DNA of 32,592 bases from Endotrypanum monterogeii (Eukaryota > Euglenozoa > Kinetoplastea > Trypanosomatida > Trypanosomatidae), in the NCBI GenBank assembly GCA_000333855.2, contig CM007314.1:1406370-1438961 (forward strand), in the 5' to 3' direction. Shown piece after piece: positions 10,076 through 18,000 of the stretch (position 1 is the first letter of the stretch; every line of letters starts with the position of its first letter). The notes beneath the pieces are model-generated. The model did no database searches, was not told the origin of the DNA, and saw only the letters and a program-made list of their open reading frames with translations. The position numbers were made by a program, and so were the translations under genes.

Positions 10076-10387
10076 ATGGCCCTCGTTTCTTCCGAAATTG
10101 ACTGGACTTCCTTCAATCTGAGTTTGTACTTGCTGCCACCGCCTACAAACATAATAGAATTCAACGTGGTACACCACGCAGAGTTTCCACCCCACTTCTT
10201 TCTTTTCGTAGAACGAATACAGCTTCAGATAACTCTAGCTGACTCATCACCATCCTCAAAAAGGGTAACAATACGCCTTCCACTACAGAACCTCGAGCGC
10301 ACAGTGTTTCTGTTTTCCTTTCGGCTATCCACCCGCAAGAGTTTGATCAAATCCATCTCTGGCAAAGGCACATCGACATCAAGATGA
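10076..10387 (+). CDS. Upstream overlapping ORF, possible displaced N-terminal part of the coiled-coil gene
   Basis: 103 residues beginning MALVSSEIDWTSFNLSLYLL. The ATG at 10076 is the first after a good acceptor (pyrimidine tract 10030-10043, AG 10055-10056), so ribosomes entering from the cap should meet it first. It ends in TGA at 10385-10387, overlapping the ATG at 10384 by four bases (ATGA). Its middle has alternating hydrophobic residues (FLFVERIQLQITLA, RVTIRLPLQNLERTVFLF) that look like strands of a beta-sandwich. The downstream frame is open back to 10243 and reads well before its ATG, for example HPQEFDQIHLWQRHIDIK. A single -1 shift somewhere in 10310-10345 would fuse a beta domain to the coiled coil. 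Alternatives are a genuine uORF or a pseudogene or sequencing lesion. I recognise no family. Confidence 0.45.
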   Translation: MALVSSEIDWTSFNLSLYLLPPPTNIIEFNVVHHAEFPPHFFLFVERIQLQITLADSSPSSKRVTIRLPLQNLERTVFLFSFRLSTRKSLIKSISGKGTSTSR

Positions 10388-11703
10388 AGTCTGCAAGAGC
10401 CGGTCGTGAGCGAGAGCTGGAGGCGAACATAGCCCTTCGCGAGCGCGAGATCGCTGCGTTGGAGCAGGAGAAGAGCGAGCTGCAATCCTGCATGGCAGCT
10501 GAGAAGTCAGAAATGCGCGAGGATGAGCTCCTCGCTTCTTTTCCGGTGCTTGCCTACTGTGGCAAGAAACCGCGCCAATCCATCAAGCATATCTCATTGG
10601 AGCAATACGGCAACGTAATGATTCAGCTGGAGATCGCTAAGAAGGCGATCGATGCAAACAATCAAAAGGACCGTGTCGACATCCAAGAGCTGAACCGCCT
10701 CATCCGCGAGCAGGAAAAAAAACAGAAAGAGTTCGTAAATAAGGCAATGTCTATCTCCGAAAAAGCTGGCCTCAACATCAAGTCACTCACAAAGCAAAAA
10801 CAAAGTAGGGCGCTGAAACTGCAGAGCTATACGAGTAACGTTTCGGTTGCTGAGCTGGAAGCACGAAAGCGCTTGATTGAGCATGAGGTGAAGGCAGCCA
10901 AGATCATTACCGAAAAGAAAAGCGCTTCAATTCTCGCCTTGACCAAACTTTTGGAAAAGCGCCGTTCGACGATTGACGAGGTTGATTCGCTGTATAACCA
11001 AATCCGTATCGTAGACCGGGATACAACCATTGCCGGAGAGGAGCTAACTCGAATGAAGGCAGACATGGAGGCTGCAGACGCCTGGCTCGAGTCTCGGCCT
11101 GACCCTTCAGATTCCGTGGCCCGCAAGCTCATCGACGAGGATTCCGCCGCAATTCATGGCGAGAAGGAGCAGGCAATGAATGAACAGCGCGTCCCACAAG
11201 AGCGCGTTATTAAAGCGCAGGAGTTCCGAATCGCGCAATTGGAGAAGCGGGCCAAGGTAGTGGATAAGGCGCTAGAGAAATGCGGTCTTTCTCGTGAGGT
11301 TGACAAGATCGTTGCGCGCGAGTGGTCGCGGCGGGAAGTGGAAGTGCCCGAGCACCAGGAAGAGTTGTACGACATTGAGAAGATCATCCCAGCCCAGGAG
11401 AAGATCCACCCCGGGATCTACAACTTGCTTCTGACGGAGAAGGAGAGGGCAGGTCGCACGGTTAGTATTCTTACTATATCTGCCAAGGAGAAGGAGGAGG
11501 TCATTGCCGCGCTCACTCCTCAGCTGGAGCAACTGGCAGCAGAGTGCAATGCGGCGATTCAAGAGTTGGATGACTATGCGTCCAAGTTGGTTGTATTCGA
11601 AGAAAAGCAGCGCCTCCAGGCCCTCAAATGGGTGCGTGAGCAGCGCCAGTATTGCGCTGGGCTCTTGGAGGAGAAAGCAGTTCTTGTGAACACCGCTGAG
11701 TAG
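10384..11703 (+). CDS. Coiled-coil protein, function unknown
   Basis: 439 residues from the ATG at 10384, stop TAG. The protein is almost entirely charged and helical, with heptad-like patterns from about residue 5 to 60 (RERELEANIALREREIAALE), 85-240 and 270-430. There is a short break near 240-255 (SRPDPSDSV) and another near 330-350 around a PGIYNLL segment. No membrane helix, signal peptide or catalytic motif is visible. Such proteins are common in the trypanosomatid cytoskeleton and flagellum, but I cannot assign a family. The frame stays open upstream to 10243, and the first ATG of the likely mRNA (10076) is in another frame, so the true N-terminus is uncertain. It may be the C-terminal portion of a longer protein. 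Confidence 0.8.
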   Translation: MKSARAGRERELEANIALREREIAALEQEKSELQSCMAAEKSEMREDELLASFPVLAYCGKKPRQSIKHISLEQYGNVMIQLEIAKKAIDANNQKDRVDIQELNRLIREQEKKQKEFVNKAMSISEKAGLNIKSLTKQKQSRALKLQSYTSNVSVAELEARKRLIEHEVKAAKIITEKKSASILALTKLLEKRRSTIDEVDSLYNQIRIVDRDTTIAGEELTRMKADMEAADAWLESRPDPSDSVARKLIDEDSAAIHGEKEQAMNEQRVPQERVIKAQEFRIAQLEKRAKVVDKALEKCGLSREVDKIVAREWSRREVEVPEHQEELYDIEKIIPAQEKIHPGIYNLLLTEKERAGRTVSILTISAKEKEEVIAALTPQLEQLAAECNAAIQELDDYASKLVVFEEKQRLQALKWVREQRQYCAGLLEEKAVLVNTAE

Positions 11704-12099
11704 GTGGGCGGGCGGAAAACTATGCTACCACTGAATAAAGTACCTGATTGCGATATCTGCTTATTCATCTTGATCTCAGGTGTCAATTATGTCCCCCTCA
11801 GGTCTCAATGATAAGGAGCGATTCTGGGCCCACTGTGCGGCGGTGCCAATACGCATGTGTGCATTGCCCACATGTCATTTTGTGTTTTGTATTATCCCAG
11901 ATTTCTCATACACCTTCAAATTGATTTAGCTATTTTTTTTTTCCGCTGGCGTGGACTCTCTTGGTGACACATTTCTGATCGCTCGTGATGTTTTTGTTGT
12001 CGGTCGCTTCCACTCAAGGCGCATTCGTCTTCCTTAGCCGACCATGCACCTCGCTTGCCTCGGCGTAGGAGTGGTAGTTTTTTCTTTGTCTCTGTCTCT

Positions 12100-12145
<46 letters not shown>

Positions 12146-13452
12146 GAACGAGTGCGCGCGGATGCAACTTATGGGGGGGGGCTCAGTTAAAAAGCATGAT
12201 AGTTGATGTCGCTTCGAAGCATTCTCAGCGTTTTATTTCGAACAGCATCATCGATTTATATTAATGATCCATCGTTGGGATAGCAACAGGATATTGAGAA
12301 AGCGGCTCGTGTTTGCGGCCGCCGAAGGGAGGGGGGGAGGAGGGTTAACATCTCACGGCAGTTCAGGTCTGCTGACCTCCAATTTGACTGCCTGCCTCTA
12401 TGTGGTGCTGTCATTTCTGTTGGTGTAGATTTGTGAGGGTGTTGTCCATCAATTTGACTTATCTCTGCCGTCGCCGTTGTCGTGTTTTTTTTCTTTTTTC
12501 CTTCCCATCGCAACTCTGTACCGAATCATTTATTTGTCCCCCCTCCCCGAGGGTGAACGGATATTACAGCCCTTTTTTTCTTGTTTCTTCTCTCCTTTCT
12601 AGTTGTCCCATGTCTGGAAAGAAAAATTCATTGCGCAAAAAATGTTTCCTAGCCAATGACGGCGCCATATGATTGGGGTGGATGCCCCTCCTTGTATGTC
12701 TTACCCATCTTCCCCACCGTTCGCTGACTAGCACAGAGGAAGAAGTTTTCCATCTCTTTTATATGTACGCCAAGTAGCGGGGGAATCAGCGACGCAGCTT
12801 GTTACGATTACAAGACTGTTCGCTGCTAGGCAAACAGCGTAGTAGAAGTCGCCCGTGGTGGCGCGATCGTTTAGGTCATGAAAGCGGCCTGCACTTATGC
12901 CTGCTCACCTGCACGCACGCCTCTTTTCGGATACAGCTGACTCTTTCCCTCCTTACCTCTCATTCCTTTCTGGGGTAGTGAATCATTTACGTTTTTTTGC
13001 CCCCCCCCCTCCCCCCAAAAAAACAACAACAACAACATTTTTTCCTTCCTGTCAGCTACAAGGGACGCCGTCTCACGCGCTTTCAAGTGGCCTTCATTCA
13101 CTCTGGCAGCCAAAGAGTGCGTGGATCGCCTCTCTTTTGTGCAGATTCGCGTATACTTGCACCTTCCTTTATAGTTGCCATCTTCGTTCCAAAACACTGC
13201 TGTTTCGTGTACTTGGTTTGTTGCCTCAGTAGGTCTCTCCCCGCTGTTTTATTATTATTATTATTGCTCTTTTCCATAGTCGACATCAGCTTTTCATTGA
13301 TCTAAAAATCTCACGCTGGTGAAGGGGTCGTTTCTATTTTCTCACCATATATTCGACGCGATTTGCTGCTTCACTCTACACCGCCTACCAGGTATTTTTG
13401 TTTCCGCTGCATCCAGCTTTATTTTTCTGTTTTCATCCTTATCTCTGCAACC
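11704..13452. other. Coiled-coil / TTC39-like intergenic region
   Basis: About 1.75 kb without a gene. It holds a long (TG)n run (12103-12146), short G runs (12172-12181, 12326-12345), T-rich tracts and an ATT triplet run (13247-13266). Candidate acceptors for the next gene are CATAG ending near 13280 and CCAG near 13391 and 13412, followed by a pyrimidine-rich leader. Several frames of 80-110 residues are low-complexity and unsupported. Confidence 0.6.
12103..12146. repeat. (TG)n microsatellite
   Basis: About 20 TG units on the + strand, preceded by TCTCTCTG. It is the longest of four same-orientation GT/TG runs in successive spacers. Confidence 0.95.
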
Positions 13453-15204
13453 ATGCCTGAGACTCTTTCTACTGACACCCAGAGTAAGACGAGTGGCACG
13501 AGCACTGTCGCGGATATGCTACGTGTTCACAGCGGTGTGGAGAAGGCCGTTTTTTGGATGTGGAACAACCAGTATGACGAAGCACTGGAAAGCTTGCGTG
13601 CAAAGAAGGACAAGAACCCACGCTACGCACTCGAGTGGGCCAACGTCAGTCTTGTGAAGACTCTAATGAGTTCGACGAACGAAGATCGTGAAAGTCTTCT
13701 TGAACTCTTTAAGACAGCTGATTCTCTGTCTACCTCAACGAAGTATAACGATCCGATGTTCTCCGACGAGGAAGAGGAGGATGGAGACGAGGAGGAGGAG
13801 GGAAAGACACGTAAGCAACTGAAAAAGGAAAAGAAGAAGAATAAGAAAGCCTTCAAAGCACGCAAAAAAAATGCCGCCAAAGACGGCGACTACTTTGATC
13901 AGACGTGGAAGTTGGAGTGTGATGTGATTTATGCAGATGCGCTTTTAATCCGTTCCATCGGTCAGCTGATGATGAACTCGTACATCAAGGGTGGTATAAA
14001 TCTCCGAAAGGCATGGGGCTGCTACTACAACCTTATCCAGCAGGTGGAGCGAGACACTGAGAACAGAATTCCCCACGACCTGAAAATGTGCATCAAGTAC
14101 GGTACGGGAACGTTTTACGCCTTCTTGGCACTTGTGCCAGCGAACTTGATGAAGTTACTGAGCATCATCGGTTTCATCTCAGACCGTGACCTCGGCGAGC
14201 AGTACCTGATGGAGGTGTTCGAGAGCAACACGATCCGCTCCCCCTTCGCCGCGTTGGTGCTATGTACGCTCTACCTCTTCCTTCCAACCGGCCTCGGTGA
14301 CGTTGAGGTATCTTTGGCGCGTGCGCGACATGTCCTGGAAACGATGAATGCGCGCTACCCAGAGAACACCTACTTCCACGGCTACGCCAACTTTTACTTC
14401 CGCAAGAAAGGAGAAGTGGAGTCGGCTGTGCGTTCTATTACACGTGCCGCCGAAAACGCCGAGAAAGTTGGTCTTGTGCCACTCCTCATCAAGTACCTCT
14501 ACGCCGACACACTCTTCATGAACCAGCAATGGTCCGATGCGAGGGAGCAGTATAGCAAGATCCTCGATCACCTGGCAAAGACAAACGAAAAATTTGCCTA
14601 CACCGGCCAGGTAGTGCTGTCCATGGCTGCATGCTACGTAATGCAAGACAACGAAAAAGAGGCATTGCTGTGGTTTAAGAGGGTGGGATCCATGTACAAT
14701 TCCAAGTCTAAGAACGACTCCAACTCGCCGCGGTTTGCAAACCGTGTGATCGCGAACCCGCGCCTGCTTCCGCTATCCGGGGTGTACATGCTATACATCA
14801 ACCGGGACCTGGCGCACATGAACAAGGAGCAGGGCATCCGCGTATTGGCTGAACTGAAGCGTGTGACACATGGCAAAGATCTCAGTGGGCCGGAGGCAGA
14901 GCACATGTACAATCTTTTCGTTGGCGTCATTGAGAAAGGAAGTGGGAACATCGATGCCGCGTTCGCGTATATGAATAAAATTTTGGAGAATGAAAAGAAA
15001 ATTCCTCAGGATTCGATGATACTTCCCTTTGCATTCTACGAAACGGCAGAGATGGAGTACCGTCGCGGTAACGTGGACAAGGCGAAGGAGTTGTTCGAGA
15101 AAGGCAGCAAGATAAAAGGCGACGGTAACGAGACGCTGTCTAACAGGTACAACATCGCGATGAAGCAGCTACGCCGGTCCATGACGGAGCGCAGTTCGCG
15201 GTAA
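13453..15204 (+). CDS. TTC39/IML2-family tetratricopeptide-repeat protein
   Basis: 583 residues from the ATG at 13453 (ACCATGC). The frame extends to 13363 only through a TTG, which I reject. The TTC39/IML2 (DUF3808) family includes yeast Iml2, an outer-mitochondrial-membrane-associated protein, and vertebrate TTC39 proteins, with roles proposed in lipid droplet and lipid homeostasis. Family hallmarks visible: an N-terminal helical pair with NNQYDEALESL (39-49), LIRSIGQLMMNSYIKGGINLRKAW (165-188), GTGTFYAFLALVPANLMKLLSIIGF followed by SDRDLGEQYL, then C-terminal TPR-like helices (AFYETAEMEYRRGNVDKAKELFEKG). Odd feature: a highly charged insert at 104-142, acidic (EEEEDGDEEEE) then lysine-rich. 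Membrane association in this family comes without an obvious helix; the 'LALVPANLMKLLSIIGF' segment is the most hydrophobic part. Confidence 0.85.
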   Translation: MPETLSTDTQSKTSGTSTVADMLRVHSGVEKAVFWMWNNQYDEALESLRAKKDKNPRYALEWANVSLVKTLMSSTNEDRESLLELFKTADSLSTSTKYNDPMFSDEEEEDGDEEEEGKTRKQLKKEKKKNKKAFKARKKNAAKDGDYFDQTWKLECDVIYADALLIRSIGQLMMNSYIKGGINLRKAWGCYYNLIQQVERDTENRIPHDLKMCIKYGTGTFYAFLALVPANLMKLLSIIGFISDRDLGEQYLMEVFESNTIRSPFAALVLCTLYLFLPTGLGDVEVSLARARHVLETMNARYPENTYFHGYANFYFRKKGEVESAVRSITRAAENAEKVGLVPLLIKYLYADTLFMNQQWSDAREQYSKILDHLAKTNEKFAYTGQVVLSMAACYVMQDNEKEALLWFKRVGSMYNSKSKNDSNSPRFANRVIANPRLLPLSGVYMLYINRDLAHMNKEQGIRVLAELKRVTHGKDLSGPEAEHMYNLFVGVIEKGSGNIDAAFAYMNKILENEKKIPQDSMILPFAFYETAEMEYRRGNVDKAKELFEKGSKIKGDGNETLSNRYNIAMKQLRRSMTERSSR

Positions 15205-16254
15205 CGCCGGTGGTGACACGGCACAGATTCAGTCAAGACGAGTTCATGCTAATAAACACAAATGTACAGGCGCTTATTCGTCAGCGTCTCTACCTTCACT
15301 ACACCAAAGCATTATGCCTGTCGAATTTCAAGTGTAGATTCGGGTGTGCGCCCGCCGGACTTTTTTTCAAGCAACAGTATATCTTTTTTCTTTTTCTTCT
15401 GCACTTCGTTGTTCAACATTTCCTCAGCGCTTTCTTTTTCCTCACCTCGGATTTATCTCGTTTCCCCAGCATCCCTCGACTTTTCACAGCTCCCTACTTT
15501 TTTTCTGTTTTTTTTTTTTCTTCTAGGCCCAGCTTCTTCCTAGCCCCCCCCCCCCCTCCCCTCCCCACCGTGTGGGTTCCAGCTTGATTACGTCTTCTGG
15601 CTTTTGTAGGTTGGGGGAAAGGGGAGAGGAGTTGTGTATGTGTATGTTTTTGTCGCTCGCTCTGTCCATGAGCGGCCGAAGCCACGTAGCAGTGCGCGCA
15701 CCTAAAGATATTGTCTGTGTCGTACCCGAAGCTCGTAGACATGGACGAAAAGTATACGCGAATTGAAGAAGAGGAGTGGGTAATTGAGAGGGAGCGAACG
15801 CTCATGTGTACTTCTCTTTCCACACAGCTGGTAGCCTTTTCGCGTCAACGGATGCCCGTTGCATCGACTTCCTCTCAGAGTCACCGATAGTGGGGTGGGG
15901 TGGGGGGAGGGGAGGTAACCCACTGGTGAAGTACTTGTCCTTTCGCACGCCTCCGTTTGTAGTGTACGTTTGATTGCTTCATTGATGTGTAGAAACACGC
16001 ACCAAACACATTGCGACACTATGACCGATGAAAGGACGGAAAGCAAAGAAAAACGCGCTAACGAAAATTTCCCGCCTTCAGCTCTTCGTTCTGCTACAGT
16101 CCTCCATGTCTCCTCCACTTCGCGCCCCCTAACTCTGTTCCTTTTCCATATGCAGTATATGAAGAGGAGAGGATGTATTGACTGGTCCCACCATGGTGAG
16201 GTTGTGAAAGCAACAGTACCGTTTCATTTTTTTCCCACTTCGCAGTCGACTGTT
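15205..16254. other. Intergenic region downstream of the TTC39-like gene
   Basis: About 1 kb with no supportable gene. T-rich stretches (15360-15530), a C run (15545-15570) and a G-rich stretch (15893-15915) stand out. Open frames on both strands are low-complexity or short. Confidence 0.55.
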
Positions 16255-16515
16255 ACAACGTGTGGCCTCTCTTGACGACAGGGCACCCGCTCGCTACCTA
16301 CTGGTTCACGCAGGTGCGGTCTGCCCGCTGCAACAGACTGGCGGTGGTGGTGCACATCCCGCGGGCACGCCCGTCCCCCCCTCTCTGTGCCCATGCAACG
16401 TCGTCGTTGTTGTCGGGAGGCGGGGCACGCAGGGTTCAGGGAAGTGAGAGCGGGGGGGGGGTACATGGTGGAGCGAGGAAGGTAGGATAGGGTGGCGGCG
16501 CGAGGGTGGCTGAGG
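16255..16515. repeat. Probable upstream part of repeat copy 2
   Basis: From about 16255 the composition shifts sharply from AT-rich to GC-rich and stays so to 16977, without a visible break at 16516 where the match to copy 1 begins. Because copy 1 starts at window base 1, the match cannot be tested further upstream. I infer that the element starts near 16255 and is about 720 bases long, but only 462 bases are demonstrated. Confidence 0.45.
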
Positions 16516-16977
16516 GGGAGGAGTCTACACCAATCAGCTCTTCCCCTTCCCCCCCCTCTTCTCCTCCTCCTTTCCTTCCCCCCTGCCCCTCCCCCCTGCC
16601 GAGCGCGTGCGCTTGTGATGTGGGCGGCGTGCACCACCCTGGGAGGCGCGCCTGCTGAGGGAGGGGGGCTCCTGCTCGGGCACACCTCCGGCATGCGCGC
16701 CACTGATACTCTGCTGTTTGTCGCCTGGCAAACGCCGGTGTGTCCGCCCTGTAGCAGGACGCCGTGTGTGGGTGGCTTGTGTGGGGGCGTGCTGTGCACC
16801 GCCGGTCCGCCTGGCGCTGATTGCGCGCAGCACACACCTGGAGGAGGTGGGGCGTCACGAAAGGGAAGGGCTGGCCAAGCGCGTGGCCGGACTGCGCGGC
16901 GGAGGCACTAGTCTCAGACACTCCGTTCCTACGGAATGCCACAACAGAGGAGGAGGGGCGGAATGGGGCGAGCGTGT
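16516..16977. repeat. GC-rich dispersed repeat, copy 2
   Basis: Nearly identical to 1-462, same orientation, offset 16,515. Differences noted by eye include T/C near 181 and 209, C/T near 324, A/G near 402, T/C near 425 and G/C near 458 (copy 1 numbering). Identity is roughly 98-99 percent with no indels, much higher than expected for old, decayed retroposon copies. A small inverted repeat (TCCG-TTCCTA-CGGA) lies near the 3' end. The open frames across it (16492-16911 on +, 16534-16833 on -) occur in both copies but look compositional. Confidence 0.93.
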
Positions 16978-17349
16978 ATACGTAGTTGACAGTGTCTTTT
17001 CAGTAGATGGGAACATCGGTTAGAAAAAACTGCTGCTGCCTCTCTTCGACTAACACAAAAAAATGTGTGGAGCGTTTTTTTCCTCCTACCTTGCTTGTTT
17101 TATTCAATGCGTGAGTATTATGACGACTGCTCTCCTTTCTTGCTCCTGAAATGCTCCTTAATCGAGGCAACTTGTGCGTTTATTCTCTTCTGACCTGTGT
17201 CGTAAAGTGTGATGAAGAGAAGTGTGGTTGTTAACTGTGCCACTCTTGTGCTTCATCCCCTCCCTTTTTCTCCTAATTTTCACGACCATTTTGTATTCCT
17301 AGGGGCGTTCATTCCTGCACGTCGCTGTTTTTTTTTTTTTCAGTCCACG
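16978..17349 (+). promoter_or_regulatory. Spacer with a strong polyT-CAG trans-splice acceptor
   Basis: No gene. The spacer ends in a 13-T run (17328-17340) followed directly by CAG (17341-17343), a textbook acceptor. Two ATGs follow at once: 17350 opens only 12 codons, and 17354 opens 94 codons. Confidence 0.6.
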
Positions 17350-17353
17350 ATGG

Positions 17354-17638
17354 ATGGCTGGTGGTCCAATGTCCACCAACTTCTCTGAGGAGCTCAATAA
17401 CGGAGAGCCAAACACAACAACAGAGGGAAAAGGGAAAGAAATAACGGAAAAGAACGAAGAGAATGTCTACGCAGACATCCTCTTAACCCAGTGCATTGGG
17501 AATGGACTTCCCCTCCTCCCCCCCCCCCGTCGGTCACTTCTGTATTCTGAGGAAGAAAGAAAAAGACTTTTCTACCAACTGTGCAAGGAAGAAGAGGCTT
17601 TTGGAGAGGTCCGTGCGAGGTGTGCAAAACAATATTAA
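17354..17638 (+). CDS. Small hypothetical ORF, doubtful
   Basis: 94 residues from the ATG at 17354, ending TAA. The main argument for it is position: it starts 11 bases after a strong polyT-CAG acceptor. The N-terminal half is hydrophilic and Asn/Glu/Lys-rich, and the C-terminal half contains a short helical-looking segment (SEEERKRLFYQLCKEEEAF). No domain, signal or membrane segment is recognisable. An out-of-frame ATG at 17350 lies four bases upstream and could interfere. The next gene has its own acceptor at 17835, so this could be a separate tiny gene, a leader ORF on a longer alternative transcript of the 18001 gene, or noise. Confidence 0.35.
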   Translation: MAGGPMSTNFSEELNNGEPNTTTEGKGKEITEKNEENVYADILLTQCIGNGLPLLPPPRRSLLYSEEERKRLFYQLCKEEEAFGEVRARCAKQY

Positions 17639-18000
17639 TAGTAATAATGGTGCGGTTACTTTCAATATTATGTGGATACGTCAACACGCACCAACACCAG
17701 TGCTCCGAGGAGCGTGTGTGTTCTACGACGGAAAAAATGGTACAAGGACACACTAACAGACTATGAATGTTTCTCTCTCATTTTTTCTTCTTGAGTACTG
17801 ATCACTCCACGGTGATCGACCTTTTTTTTTCCCAGTTTGTGGGCCCTTTGAGGATATTCCCCTCGAAGTGCGCAAACGGTATACATCGGAACACCGTGAG
17901 TGACCCGTATCAGCGAACTCATCGACAGGGAGCCAAGTAACTGGTGTGTGCGTTGCAGATCAAGACACGCACCCATACACACATACACAGAAAAACGAGT
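17639..18000 (+). promoter_or_regulatory. Spacer and trans-splice acceptor of the 856-residue membrane protein gene
   Basis: A T/C tract (17821-17833) is followed by AG at 17834-17835. Between that AG and 18001 there is no other ATG, which fixes the next gene's start at 18001. The reading frame itself extends to 17944 via a GTG, which is not needed. Confidence 0.65.

Noticed and set aside
14260..14646. 128-residue minus-strand ORF
   Set aside because: Antisense shadow of the TTC39-like gene.
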